Assembly: GCF_020171925.1 (NCBI RefSeq)
Contig: NZ_JAIVAR010000001.1
Coordinates: 434,001 to 498,000 of the forward strand
DNA: 64,000 bases
Direction: 5' to 3'
From: Rossellomorea aquimaris
GTDB lineage: Bacteria; Bacillota; Bacilli; Bacillales; Bacillaceae_B
In this document: positions 18,383 to 27,716 of the stretch, one piece after another
Layout: each line of letters starts with the position of its first letter
How positions within the stretch are numbered: the first letter of the stretch is position 1
Notes under the pieces: model-generated
Seen by the model: the letters and a program-made list of their open reading frames with translations, nothing else
Database searches by the model: none
What the model was told of the DNA's origin: nothing
Translations under genes and position numbers: made by a program

Positions 18383-18420
18383 GGACCGCTTGCTGGGAAA
18401 ACTGTGTTTTCGTTTAAATG

Positions 18421-18470
18421 AAAACCCGAACCTTCACTTTGGATGTTGATTCAAATGAGTTCGGGTTTTT
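18421..18470 (+). terminator. Terminator
   Basis: AAAACCCGAAC ... GTTCGGGTTTTT with a 28-base loop region. Confidence 0.75.
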
Positions 18471-18675
18471 AGTTGTGTGATACATAGGGACATTCAACAA
18501 TTTGCTGAAGAAATACGAGTCCACCCCCATCCTGATAAAATGTTGTGAATTTTTCCATGAAAAAGTGTATACTTACCAAGAGGAATCTTACGTTGATCCT
18601 CAACAATACGTGGTTTGTTCTGTTTGAACCCCAAACAGTATATATAGATAACATCTTTAGGAGAGTGACGTTTTT

Positions 18676-19950
18676 TTGGACGAAATACCACTGTATTCAT
18701 TGATTTTACTAGGTGTGTTAATTTTACTTTCTGCCTTTTTCTCATCGGCGGAGACTGCTTATTCGAGCGTAAATAAGATCAGGTTGAAGAATTTTGAAGG
18801 GGATGGGGTCAAAGGAAGTAAAAAGGCTGTCTTTATCGCGGATAACTTTGATAACGCCCTTTCAACCATCCTAATCGGAAATAATATCGTCAATATCGCC
18901 GCGGCAAGTATTTCTGCAAGTCTAGCTTCCAAGCTTGTTGGAGGGAATACTGGGTTGGTGGTCAGCACATTCGTAATGACGATTGTCATCCTGATATTCG
19001 GGGAGATCCTTCCGAAGTCTTTAGCGAAAGAAAATGCGGAAGGCTGGGCCCTGACCATTTCCGGTGTATTATTTCTTTTGATAAAAATTCTGACACCTGT
19101 CAACTTTTTGTTCCTGAAACTGAAGGACTATGTTTCAAAGCTATTCTCCAAGAATGATGCCATGCCATCTGTTACAGAGGAAGAATTGAAGGCGATGCTT
19201 GACATCAGTGAGGAAGAAGGAGTAATTGATAAGGAAGAAAGGGAATTGATACATCGATCAATGGATTTTGATGATATCATTGCATCCGAGGTGCTCACGC
19301 CGCGGATTGATATGAAGGCTGTGGAAGTGACACAACCTATTGAAGAAATCAAGGAAATGTTTTTTGAAGAGCGTTTCTCACGTATCCCCGTATACGAAGA
19401 TCACATTGATAATATTATCGGGATCCTGTCGGAGAAAGAATTTTTCACCCACTTGTTAAAATATGGGGAAGTGAATATTCGTGAGCTGATCCGTGAGCCG
19501 ATGTTCGTGTTTGAATCGGCCAAGATTTCATCCCTCCTTTCAAAATTACAGAAGGACAAAGTCCATATGGCGATTGTCGTCGATGAATTTGGAGGAACCA
19601 CAGGACTCATCACCCTGGAAGACATTCTAGAGGAGATTGTAGGTGAAATATGGGATGAGCAGGATGAGAAAGTTCATTCCATGACGAAAATCAATGACAA
19701 AATGTATAAATTCGATTCTCAATTCCAGCTTGATGATTTCACCGAATTATTAAATGTCCCTGAACCTGATAGTTCTTACCATACGCTTGGTGGCTGGGTT
19801 GTGGAAAGTTTCGAGGATATCCCCGCTGAAGGTGAAAGCTTTGAGTATGAAAATCTGAAGATCACCGTTGATGAAGTGGATAACCGAAGAGTCCGGACAA
19901 TCAAGGTCGATGTCTTGGAAATGAACTCCGAGGATGCTTTACAATCATAG
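18676..19950 (+). CDS. CNNM/CorC (HlyC) family membrane protein
   Basis: A 424-residue protein: DUF21 transmembrane domain (1-185, with SAFFSSAETAYSSVNKIRLK), paired CBS domains (about 205-335, TPRIDMKAVEV and DEFGGTTGLITLEDILEEIVGEI), and a C-terminal CorC_HlyC domain. Members handle Mg2+/Co2+ efflux; 'hemolysin' in old names is misleading. The TTG start follows AGGAGAG by 10 bases. Single gene ending at a strong terminator. Confidence 0.9.
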   Translation: MDEIPLYSLILLGVLILLSAFFSSAETAYSSVNKIRLKNFEGDGVKGSKKAVFIADNFDNALSTILIGNNIVNIAAASISASLASKLVGGNTGLVVSTFVMTIVILIFGEILPKSLAKENAEGWALTISGVLFLLIKILTPVNFLFLKLKDYVSKLFSKNDAMPSVTEEELKAMLDISEEEGVIDKEERELIHRSMDFDDIIASEVLTPRIDMKAVEVTQPIEEIKEMFFEERFSRIPVYEDHIDNIIGILSEKEFFTHLLKYGEVNIRELIREPMFVFESAKISSLLSKLQKDKVHMAIVVDEFGGTTGLITLEDILEEIVGEIWDEQDEKVHSMTKINDKMYKFDSQFQLDDFTELLNVPEPDSSYHTLGGWVVESFEDIPAEGESFEYENLKITVDEVDNRRVRTIKVDVLEMNSEDALQS

Positions 19951-19966
19951 GGTTAACAAGATGAAA

Positions 19967-19997
19967 CAACAGGCTGTTTAGAGCCTGTTGTTTTTTT
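19967..19997 (+). terminator. Terminator
   Basis: AACAGGC-TGTTTAGA-GCCTGTT then T7. Confidence 0.8.
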
Positions 19998-20014
19998 GAA
20001 GGGAGAATTGGATT

Positions 20015-20914
20015 TTGAATAGTAAAGGCTATCCATTGCAAAAGGAACTATTAAATGAGTGGGGAAAGAGATTGATACCAGAGAAAGAGTGGTTTTTCTT
20101 CTCTGAAGCTGTTCCGGGGCTAGAATTGCTGGACTTCGCATCATTGGGCAGATTTGACATCCCGCTTGATATCCGGACATCATATGGAACATGGTCCCTT
20201 CATGGTGATGTGAAGTATTACACAATCATGAGCTCGGAACAATTCTCAACCCTCCCAGATACCACCCAAAGTGCAATCATTAAAGAGCAGTGGAGGATGG
20301 GGAGAGGACTCTTGTTCGGACTGGAAGAGCTGGCGGAATTGACCGGGGTCAGTAAGAGAACCCTTCCTTGTGTCATGCTGGATGGAGTAAAAATCAGCAA
20401 TCTAAACATTGGGGTCTGGAATGGATTCTCTGAAGAAGTAAGGCATCGGTTTCTCATGGGATATGGAGCGTTTTGGATAGACGACAATGCATTTTGGGAT
20501 AAGCATGGTGATGATTTCAAGTCAGGGATTACCATGACTTATCCATCACTTCGAAACCGGATCGATCGATTTTCGCCAATGAATGGACCCAATTGTCTGG
20601 GGGCAGTTGCGGCAGCCATGACAGGGGAGTTGCATTACTTTGACTGCTGGATGCAGGAAAGGGAATTTCTGTCCATTGTTGGAGACCAAGGATATACAGA
20701 ATTGACGGCCGGTGATTATAAGGGGAGGGATGTGTTGATATGGTTCAATGAAGAGGGTGGAGTCATACATTCAAGCTTCATCCTGGATTCCCTCCATGCT
20801 TTTAACAAACATGGTCAAACGATGTTCAATCCCTGGCAAATCATTCGGATTGACGAGCTTATTAAAAAATGGGACCTACCAGGCTGCCATTATAAACAGT
20901 TCAGATCCATATAA
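20015..20914 (+). CDS. Uncharacterised protein with NlpC/P60-like C-terminal pattern
   Basis: A 299-residue protein with a TTG start 9 bases after AGGGAG. I do not recognise the N-terminal 190 residues. The C-terminal 110 residues contain NGPNCLGAV, then GRDVLIWFNEEGGVIHSSFIL, an order of Cys and His that resembles the papain-like NlpC/P60 core. There is no signal peptide, so if it is a hydrolase it is cytosolic. The assignment is by pattern only. Confidence 0.6.
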   Translation: MNSKGYPLQKELLNEWGKRLIPEKEWFFFSEAVPGLELLDFASLGRFDIPLDIRTSYGTWSLHGDVKYYTIMSSEQFSTLPDTTQSAIIKEQWRMGRGLLFGLEELAELTGVSKRTLPCVMLDGVKISNLNIGVWNGFSEEVRHRFLMGYGAFWIDDNAFWDKHGDDFKSGITMTYPSLRNRIDRFSPMNGPNCLGAVAAAMTGELHYFDCWMQEREFLSIVGDQGYTELTAGDYKGRDVLIWFNEEGGVIHSSFILDSLHAFNKHGQTMFNPWQIIRIDELIKKWDLPGCHYKQFRSI

Positions 20915-20922
20915 TAAAAGAT

Positions 20923-20956
20923 GAGGGACGTACCTTCTCAGGAAGGTACGTCCCTC
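20923..20956. terminator. Strong terminator between convergent genes
   Basis: 15-bp perfect stem GAGGGACGTACCTTC with loop TCAG. Confidence 0.8.
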
Positions 20957-20978
20957 AATGCTTTAATGTGTTAAAATA

Positions 20979-21371
20979 TTAGGAATCTGATTGGTTTTCT
21001 TCGTTGAACCAGAGTGGGTCGTCATTATCGACTTCTCCGTTGTAATTGATGAGGAGCTCTTCACCTGCTTTGATGTCCGTATATGCATAAAAATCAAACG
21101 TATGATTGTCGAAATTTATCTCATAGATGGTATTGGGTGTGTATGAATGGTTAAAGAGCATTCCATAACCCAACAGTAAGGCTGTGTGATTGATCCCATA
21201 TTCAAATACATAATCTGCAAGGAACGTTTTTTCGATATGCTCATGTTCTTCATTCGGATAAGGGATGACGGGAGCTTCGTGTACAAGTTCGCCCTTCTTG
21301 ATGTCCCTCTTGGCAAACACGCCTCTATTCAAATCTCCGCTGCTCAGCGAGGATAGCTTTACTTCGATCAT
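20979..21371 (-). CDS. SET-domain protein
   Basis: A 130-residue protein with SET signatures: GVFAKRDIKKGELVHEAPVIP, the pseudoknot-like GMLFNHSYTPNTIYEI and YTDIKAGEELLINYNGE. SET proteins transfer methyl groups from SAM to protein lysines. The NHS and the ELxIxYN motifs needed for SAM binding are present. It is a minimal stand-alone SET domain with no partner. Bacterial targets are unknown. RBS AGAAGGTGAG precedes the ATG. Confidence 0.85.
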   Translation of the reverse strand: MIEVKLSSLSSGDLNRGVFAKRDIKKGELVHEAPVIPYPNEEHEHIEKTFLADYVFEYGINHTALLLGYGMLFNHSYTPNTIYEINFDNHTFDFYAYTDIKAGEELLINYNGEVDNDDPLWFNEENQSDS

Positions 21372-21515
21372 TTTCTCACCTTCTTCTTTATAAACTGACT
21401 TTACAAGCTTGTCACGAATTCTTTAAGAAAGCAACCATTTTATCAGTGATGGGTCTCATCCTCTACCTGACACAGCTACAAACATAACCCTAAAGGAAAG
21501 GGATGAAGTGAAAGG

Positions 21516-22826
21516 TCATGAAAATAATTCGTCCAGGAAAGCCCCGATATGTCTAGCGCTTCTGACAAACCAATTTGCTTTTTCCACTGTAGCAGCAGCG
21601 TATACACTCACTTTCTTTTCCTGTTTAAGCTCATCCAGGATGTATTCTTCTCCATCATTGGATTCAAAGACGAGTTCGCCGATTTTTTCCCCTTTCTTTA
21701 CGGGAGCGATCAGTTCACCATTTGCATCAACTTTTTCTTTATCCAGCCGTAACGCTAAAGGAGCTTGGTTGATGTCCTTTTTAGGCAATTGAACCTTCAA
21801 TGGATGGTTCAGGGAAATCTTCACTTTGGATTCTACGCCGTCTTTGACAGGAAGTGTATGTCCTTTTACAGCAGCGTCATCCAAATTAAATTGAGCAGTC
21901 TTGAATTCATTGAATCCATACTCAAGCAACTCCCTGGATTGAATGAAACGCTCTGCACTACTCGGGGTGCCGTATTGATCTTTCGCATCAAGGATGACAG
22001 TGATGTACCTGACTCCGTCACGTTCCGCTGTCCCAGTGAAAGTCGAGCCGGCAAAAGGGGTTGTCCCGGTTTTTAAGCCATCCGCTCCTTCGTAAGAGTA
22101 CGCGCGGCCTTCTAACAGTGCATTGGTATTCTTCATCAAATACTCTTCGTCGGTCCCTTTACGAAAATATTTATAGTTTGTTCCCGATGTCTTCAATACT
22201 TCAGGGAAATCCTTGATCAAGCGGTAGGCAAGGGTGGCCATGTCTTCAGCCGACACCATATTTTCATCGTTGACACCTGTGCCGTCTGGATGCATGCCAA
22301 GCATATCGTAATTACTCAGTCCGCTCGCATTGACAAAACGATATTGTTCCATGCCGAGATCCTTTGCTTTCTCATTCATTTTCTTGACAAAGGCCCCTTC
22401 ACTTCCAGATACGGCTTCCGACAGGGCGATTGCGGCTCCGTTTCCGGATTTGATGACCATTGCTTCATATAATTCCTTAATACTGTAGTCTTCACCTGCT
22501 CTGAGAGGGACGTTGCTCAATCCGGGGGCATTAGCGAGCTGATATACCTTATCAGTCACTTTGTACGTGTCATCCCAAGACAGTTTCCCTTTTTGAATGG
22601 CTTCAAGTACAAGATATTCGGTCATCATCTTAGTCATTGAAGCAATCCCGAGTGGTTGATCTTCATTGAATTTGTCGATGATCTTACCTGTATCTGCATT
22701 CACTAATATGGCAGCATCTGCATTGATGGTCGGTTTAGCCCCATGTGCGGTCGCTGAAAAAGAAGTGAACGCCATGATGGAAACCGCGATTAATTTTACA
22801 TTTTGTGATAAATTGAATTTTCCCAA
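21516..22826 (-). CDS. dacA: D-alanyl-D-alanine carboxypeptidase (PBP5-like)
   Basis: A 436-residue low-molecular-weight PBP that trims pentapeptide stems. Signal peptide (1-29, ending AHGA), S63-M-T-K66, S127-G-N129 and K252-T-G254 catalytic motifs, a PBP5 C-terminal domain, and an amphipathic tail (WFVRSARHIGAFLDELF) that anchors it to the membrane. The TTG start has GGAGG 7 bases upstream. It stands alone here. Confidence 0.93.
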   Translation of the reverse strand: MGKFNLSQNVKLIAVSIMAFTSFSATAHGAKPTINADAAILVNADTGKIIDKFNEDQPLGIASMTKMMTEYLVLEAIQKGKLSWDDTYKVTDKVYQLANAPGLSNVPLRAGEDYSIKELYEAMVIKSGNGAAIALSEAVSGSEGAFVKKMNEKAKDLGMEQYRFVNASGLSNYDMLGMHPDGTGVNDENMVSAEDMATLAYRLIKDFPEVLKTSGTNYKYFRKGTDEEYLMKNTNALLEGRAYSYEGADGLKTGTTPFAGSTFTGTAERDGVRYITVILDAKDQYGTPSSAERFIQSRELLEYGFNEFKTAQFNLDDAAVKGHTLPVKDGVESKVKISLNHPLKVQLPKKDINQAPLALRLDKEKVDANGELIAPVKKGEKIGELVFESNDGEEYILDELKQEKKVSVYAAATVEKANWFVRSARHIGAFLDELFS

Positions 22827-23049
22827 ACCGGTACCTCCAAGTGAATTTTCACAACTACGTTATTTTAACATAGAAACATGAAAACTCACTGAGGATTGTA
22901 TTTGTCACATAAATGTAAAAAAAGATTGCTAATTATATGTAAAATGTTACCATTGGACTATGGTGACAAACCGCCACAGCCCCGTTTTATCAAGAGCGAG
23001 GATTACTAAGCATTGAGTCACAAATGAAAAGAGAGAAGAGTGAAGAGTC

Positions 23050-23919
23050 ATGCCCCATAAATTAGCGGGGATGATCGTTGAAATGATACTGATCATTGCT
23101 GGGATCATCTTTGTAAGTGCAACATCTTTATTGTTTGAAAATCAGACCTTTTCGTTTACCGCGTACTTGAATGGGATTGTGGAAGTCTTCCTTGATTTAT
23201 TTTCACCAGGTGAACTCGTTTACGTCAATCCAATTTCAGGTGTGGAAAGAAGCTTGTTCCCGATCCTTTTGCTCGCTTTTTGGAGTAGCGCCAGGATATT
23301 TTTTCTATCCTTGACCATCGCCATTCTTGCTTCAATCATTCTATTAATCATGTATTTTATCATTCATAAGCGCTTAAAACCTATCTTGAACATTTGTTCG
23401 TTCCTGTTTGGTTCCCTGCCTGATCTATTTGTGATCATCGTTGTTCAACTCGTCATTGTCTTGATCTTTAAAGAGACAGGCATCCTTCTCATTGATATTG
23501 CCTCTTTCGGAGAGAATCAGGTCATCATTCTCCCAGCCATCATTCTGAGCATTTTACCTGCCTTCTTCTTTTTCAGTAATATGGTTCAATTCTTAAAGGA
23601 AGAGGAAGGGAAAGCCTATGTTGAACTGGCGATGAGCAAGGGGCTAGGTCGCTTCACCGTATTATTCTTCCATATGGTGAGGAATGTCCTCATTAGTCTT
23701 ACATACCATGGAAAACAAATCGCATGGATGATGATTTCTAATCTGCTGATATTGGAGTATTTATTCAACGTATTTGGTGTAACATCCTTTTTATTCACCT
23801 ACAATACTCCTTCCGTATTTGCGGTGGCATCCATCCTGTTGTTCCTGCCGCTTTATCTACTTATTAAACTACTTCAGTATGGCATCTCTAAGGTGACTGG
23901 AAAGGAGATGAGCTTGTGA
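23050..23919 (+). CDS. Oligopeptide-type ABC transporter permease (OppB-like)
   Basis: A 289-residue inner-membrane protein with six predicted helices. The EAA-like loop EEEGKAYVELAMSKGLGRFTVLFFHMVRN matches the DppB/OppB family, but the protein lacks the usual N-terminal consensus and is shorter than average. Its stop overlaps the GTG of the next permease by four bases. No ATPase or binding protein gene is adjacent, so the complex must use subunits encoded elsewhere, or has diverged. Confidence 0.8.
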   Translation: MPHKLAGMIVEMILIIAGIIFVSATSLLFENQTFSFTAYLNGIVEVFLDLFSPGELVYVNPISGVERSLFPILLLAFWSSARIFFLSLTIAILASIILLIMYFIIHKRLKPILNICSFLFGSLPDLFVIIVVQLVIVLIFKETGILLIDIASFGENQVIILPAIILSILPAFFFFSNMVQFLKEEEGKAYVELAMSKGLGRFTVLFFHMVRNVLISLTYHGKQIAWMMISNLLILEYLFNVFGVTSFLFTYNTPSVFAVASILLFLPLYLLIKLLQYGISKVTGKEMSL

Positions 23920-24947
23920 GCAAGCGTTCATTTTACTGGGGCGGTGTTGTCTTCTCATCAAGTTTGATCGTCGTAATGTTAGTGGCAAGTTTTATTTATA
24001 ATATAGGCCTTGAGAAGAAGATTCCGCAAACCCTCATCATATTTGAGGAAAACGGAAAGATCAGTGGAGCGGCACCGTTTCCTCCATCGTTTGAAATTCC
24101 TTTCGGGACCGACCGTGAAGGCTTCCATATGGGCTACAAGCTTCTGGAAGGCGCGGTTTATACTCTAGGGGGAGCCATCATCATTTCTCTATTGAGCTTT
24201 GTCCTCTCGTTTGGAATAGGGGTATTCGGGGGATTCACGAAATTGAGGGTCAAAGCACTTTCCCACAAATTTTTCACCTCTTTTTATTTCATACCTCAGT
24301 CCATCATTGCTTATAACATTCTTTACCCTGTTCTTTGGGAGCCGGTCAGTGGTTTTACAACAACACTGTCGGACAGAATCATCATCGAAATGATTGTGCT
24401 GGCAGTCATCGTCACACCGACTACCGCGATCCTTATCTCGAATGAAACAGAAGAGATCCTAAAGGAAGAATTCATCACGTCGGCAAGAGTACTTGGCGGG
24501 AGCTCATTTTTCATCTTTTCCAACCATTTGATGCCTCATTTGAAGATTCGCTTATTGGTCATATATCCGAAAATCGTCATACAGATCTTGCTTGTGATTG
24601 CACATTTGGGATTTTTCACTCTCTATTTCGGAGGGACGGATGTTTGTTATGAGCCATTTTGCAATCCTCCCCGCCCTTTTATTCAGGAATGGTCTGGTCT
24701 GATGGGGACGAGTTATCAGGAAATCACCCTTTCCTGGTGGATTTTCATGGGGCCGATGCTGTGCTTTGCACTTACCATTGTATTACTCAATGGTATCGTG
24801 AAATGTATAGAGGGATTGATTGAAACATCCAGTCATGTAATAGATAAGAAGAAACGAATCCAGGAAGATGAAACTGGTAATGGTGAGTTTTTACTGGATC
24901 CCGAACAATTTCAAATGAAAAATAGTAAATCCCTAAAAAAACCTTAA
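23916..24947 (+). CDS. Oligopeptide-type ABC transporter permease (OppC-like)
   Basis: A 343-residue partner permease, GTG start inside the GTGA overlap. It has a large external loop after helix 1 (with FGTDREGFHMGYKLLEGA, equivalent to the OppC 'GTDxxGRD' motif but altered), and the EAA loop KEEFITSARVLGGSSFFIFSNHLMPHL. The C-terminal 40 residues are charged and atypical. Works with 23050-23919 as a heterodimer. Substrate unknown. Confidence 0.8.
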   Translation: MSKRSFYWGGVVFSSSLIVVMLVASFIYNIGLEKKIPQTLIIFEENGKISGAAPFPPSFEIPFGTDREGFHMGYKLLEGAVYTLGGAIIISLLSFVLSFGIGVFGGFTKLRVKALSHKFFTSFYFIPQSIIAYNILYPVLWEPVSGFTTTLSDRIIIEMIVLAVIVTPTTAILISNETEEILKEEFITSARVLGGSSFFIFSNHLMPHLKIRLLVIYPKIVIQILLVIAHLGFFTLYFGGTDVCYEPFCNPPRPFIQEWSGLMGTSYQEITLSWWIFMGPMLCFALTIVLLNGIVKCIEGLIETSSHVIDKKKRIQEDETGNGEFLLDPEQFQMKNSKSLKKP

Positions 24948-25017
24948 TTGTAAAAAAATGATTGTGTTGATTCTTGCAATCTGTTAAAATGCTGAATCAA
25001 TCAGGAGGGAAATTAAC

Positions 25018-26058
25018 ATGATCACATATCCAGTGCTAAAGGAAAGGGCAGGAATAGGGGTTACAGCACCTTCTTCCGGGGTCCCTACCGAACTACATCA
25101 TTTATTGGAGCAATCCAAGGATCGATTCGTAAATAAGGGGTACTCTGTTTCATTTGGTGACACTGCATGGAAACAAGAGAAGGTTCGATCATCCAGTGCC
25201 GAAAAGAGAGCGGCAGAGTTCATGGAGATGATGGAGGATGATTCGATCGAAATCATCATTCCCCCATGGGGCGGTGAATTATTACTTGAGGTTCTTCCAT
25301 TTCTTGATTTTGATCGAATGAAAGAGAAATGGATCCTGGGTTATTCCGATACGAGTGCACTATTATTTGCCCTTACCCTTAGGAGGGGGATCGCTACTGC
25401 GCATGGTACGAACTTTGTAGATTTAAGGGGTGAACGTTGGGATGAGACGACCGCGATGTGGGAGAAGGTCTTGAAGACAAGGAAGGGTGGTTCCATCACT
25501 CAGGAATCATCAGAAAGATATCAGGCAGCATGGGACCATGCGAATCCGTCTGACTGTGTATTCCATTTGAATGCACCAACAAAGTGGAAGACTGTTTCGG
25601 AAAAAGATGAAAGGGTATGTGGAAGATTGCTTGGGGGCTGCATCGATATCATCCACCATCTGGCCGGTACCCCCTATGGGAACGTCCGTGAGTTTCAACG
25701 GAACTTCCTGGAAGGTGATTCCATCATCTGGTATTTCGAAAACTGTGACATGAACACTACAGGTTTGCGGAGGGCCCTACTGCAAATGAATATGTCTGGA
25801 TGGTTCGAGCACTGTTCCGGTATCATGTTCGGAAGGAGTGTGGCCGATGAGCCTGTTAACGGATACTTGGCAGAGGATGTTTATAAGGAGTTATCAAATG
25901 AACTTGGTGTCCCGGTCGTATTTGATATCGATTGCGGCCATCAGCCACCTCAACTCACGCTCATAAATGGAGCGTACGCTGAGATTCAGGTTTCAGATGG
26001 AAAAGGATCCGTCATCCAATATTTCAGACGAGTGAAAGTAAGTCAGGAAGGTGAGTGA
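25018..26058 (+). CDS. S66 family peptidase (LD-carboxypeptidase/MccF-like)
   Basis: A 346-residue serine peptidase. GIGVTAPSSG opens the family; the nucleophile Ser lies in LGYSDTSALLFAL and the Glu/His region in the C-terminal half (ENCDMNTTGLRRALLQM, DIDCGHQPPQLTL). S66 enzymes cleave LD-bonds in recycled muropeptides or, as MccF, inactivate microcin C-like antibiotics. The sequence features favour the MccF-like subgroup. RBS AGGAGGG; one base separates it from the next gene, so they form an operon. Confidence 0.88.
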   Translation: MITYPVLKERAGIGVTAPSSGVPTELHHLLEQSKDRFVNKGYSVSFGDTAWKQEKVRSSSAEKRAAEFMEMMEDDSIEIIIPPWGGELLLEVLPFLDFDRMKEKWILGYSDTSALLFALTLRRGIATAHGTNFVDLRGERWDETTAMWEKVLKTRKGGSITQESSERYQAAWDHANPSDCVFHLNAPTKWKTVSEKDERVCGRLLGGCIDIIHHLAGTPYGNVREFQRNFLEGDSIIWYFENCDMNTTGLRRALLQMNMSGWFEHCSGIMFGRSVADEPVNGYLAEDVYKELSNELGVPVVFDIDCGHQPPQLTLINGAYAEIQVSDGKGSVIQYFRRVKVSQEGE

Positions 26059-26059
26059 A

Positions 26060-26599
26060 ATGAAGACAATTACGAAAATCTATATCAGGCATTACGAGTC
26101 AAGTGATGCACCATCCATGCTGCAATTTGAAGTTGAGAATAAAGATTTCTTTAAAGACTATTCACCATTGATGAGTGAAGAATTCTATACACTTGAATCC
26201 CAGGAAGAGAGAGTAGCGAGGACGAAGACGAGGATGGCAAGTGATGAATACTATGCCTTTGGGATTTTTGATACCGAGACCGATGAGCTTATAGGCAATA
26301 TATCGCTCTCGGATGTGATCAGGGGGCCGCTTCAATGTTGCTATATCGGATATTCATTAGCCAAACAGCATAATGGGAAAGGTTATGCAACCGAGGCAGT
26401 CAAGCTTGCTGTAGAGTATGCTTTCAATGATCTCAAGCTTCATAGGGTCGAAGCCGGTGTTATGCTGCACAACATCGCCTCTATGAGGGTATTGGAAAAA
26501 GCGGGATTTCATAAAGAAGGAATCTTTATCAAGAATGTAAAAATTAATGGCAGCTGGGAGGATCATCAGCACTTTGCCATCATTAATCCGAATGACTGA
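26060..26599 (+). CDS. GNAT acetyltransferase (RimJ/RimL-like)
   Basis: A 179-residue Acetyltransf_3 protein with YIGYSLAKQHNGKGYATEAVKLAVEYAFNDLKLHRVEAGVMLHNIASMRVLEKAGF, the acetyl-CoA loop and the RimJ/RimL hallmark. These act on ribosomal protein N-termini or small amines. ATG 26060 follows AGGAAGG by 8 bases and is one base after the S66 gene's stop. Likely co-expressed with it. Confidence 0.87.
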   Translation: MKTITKIYIRHYESSDAPSMLQFEVENKDFFKDYSPLMSEEFYTLESQEERVARTKTRMASDEYYAFGIFDTETDELIGNISLSDVIRGPLQCCYIGYSLAKQHNGKGYATEAVKLAVEYAFNDLKLHRVEAGVMLHNIASMRVLEKAGFHKEGIFIKNVKINGSWEDHQHFAIINPND

Positions 26600-26610
26600 T
26601 TTCTATTTAA

Positions 26611-26647
26611 AAAGAACGAAGCGTGTTGAACACGATTCGTTCTTTTT
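26611..26647. terminator. Bidirectional terminator
   Basis: AAAGAACGAA...TTCGTTCTTTTT with inner GTGTT/AACAC, between convergent GNAT genes. Confidence 0.8.
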
Positions 26648-26651
26648 CCTT

Positions 26652-27155
26652 CTATAGAAATAAGACCAAATATTCCTCGTCAAAATATGTTTCCTTGTAT
26701 TTTAACGCTCTTTTTTCCATACCAAAAGAAGAAAACCCCAAAGAGGAATAGAGTCCTTTGGCGGAATCATTGCTCGTCACGACGGTCAAGTTAATTTGTT
26801 CTATTCCTTCCAGCTCCCTTGCTTTTTGTACCGCCTTTTCCATAAGTGTCCTGGCAATTCCGTTTCCTCTGTAATCCGGAGTTACATACATCCCAAAAAT
26901 GGACGCCTTATGTTTCATTTTTTCAACTGTTTGGGGTACCAAAACGAGCATTCCGACAAGCCTTTCATCTTCAAAAGCCCCGTATGTATAATTTTCTCGC
27001 TGATCGAGTCTCGAGGCTGTATGTTCAACCGGATTTTGCATGGAAATCGTTTCTTCATAACTTGAACCGAATGCCTCCGGGTTTGTTTGAAGTGCCTCCA
27101 GTCTCAATTGAAGATACGCCTCTGCATGCGACCTGTCTAACCGTAATATTTCCAT
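26652..27155 (-). CDS. GNAT family N-acetyltransferase
   Basis: A 167-residue Acetyltransf_1 protein: GAFEDERLVGMLVLV, IFGMYVTPDYRGNGIARTLMEKAVQKA (Q/RxxGxG/A loop), LTVVTSNDSAKGLYSSLGF. Acceptor unknown. Starts on ATG close to its RBS (AGAAGGGTAG). Unrelated in sequence to the adjacent RimJ-like protein. Confidence 0.87.
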   Translation of the reverse strand: MEILRLDRSHAEAYLQLRLEALQTNPEAFGSSYEETISMQNPVEHTASRLDQRENYTYGAFEDERLVGMLVLVPQTVEKMKHKASIFGMYVTPDYRGNGIARTLMEKAVQKARELEGIEQINLTVVTSNDSAKGLYSSLGFSSFGMEKRALKYKETYFDEEYLVLFL

Positions 27156-27271
27156 TATTTACTACCCTTCTTTCCGTAAAGTGTTATGATAGAAGAAACA
27201 AATGCGTTTCAAGATACGTATATATTCGATTGAAACGTGTAAAATCCTTTAAATTCAGAGGAGGAGATAAA

Positions 27272-27715
27272 ATGAGCAATCATCGATGCCTTGGCTGCCG
27301 ACTAGCCAATAAAGAGGAAAAGGTTTATCTCGTCTATGAGAACTCCCTTTTGAGTTGCATCTTGGATCATGATCCTTTCAATCCAGGACATGTCATGATC
27401 CTTCCAAAAGAACATGTGGAAGAAGGGTTGGAGTTTAACGAAGAAATGAACATGGCTGTCATGAAAGCCATCCAGCTTTTATCCAAAACAATCAATGAAC
27501 TCTATCGTCCAGATGGTATCACGATTTGCCAAAACGGAGGGATATTCAGTGACCTGACTCATTATCATATGCATGTTGTACCGAGATTTCAGGGCCAGGA
27601 TTTTGCTGAATTTTATATAGAAATCGAAGAACCGGAAGAACCGGAAGAACCATTTGAAGTCACGGCTGAGAAGATGAGATCATATATTGGGAGTTTACTA
27701 GAGAAGGAGTCGTAA
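27272..27715 (+). CDS. HIT family nucleotide hydrolase
   Basis: A 147-residue histidine-triad protein. A zinc-type CLGC pair near the N-terminus and a HIT core ILDHDPFNPGHVMILPKEH with the catalytic THYHMHVVPRF (HxHxH). A Glu/Pro repeat (EEPEEPEEP) precedes the C-terminal helix. Such proteins hydrolyse dinucleoside or adenylate compounds. ATG 27272 follows GAGGAGG; the longer frame from 26846 is spurious. One base separates it from the aminopeptidase gene, implying an operon. Confidence 0.9.
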   Translation: MSNHRCLGCRLANKEEKVYLVYENSLLSCILDHDPFNPGHVMILPKEHVEEGLEFNEEMNMAVMKAIQLLSKTINELYRPDGITICQNGGIFSDLTHYHMHVVPRFQGQDFAEFYIEIEEPEEPEEPFEVTAEKMRSYIGSLLEKES

Positions 27716-27716
27716 C

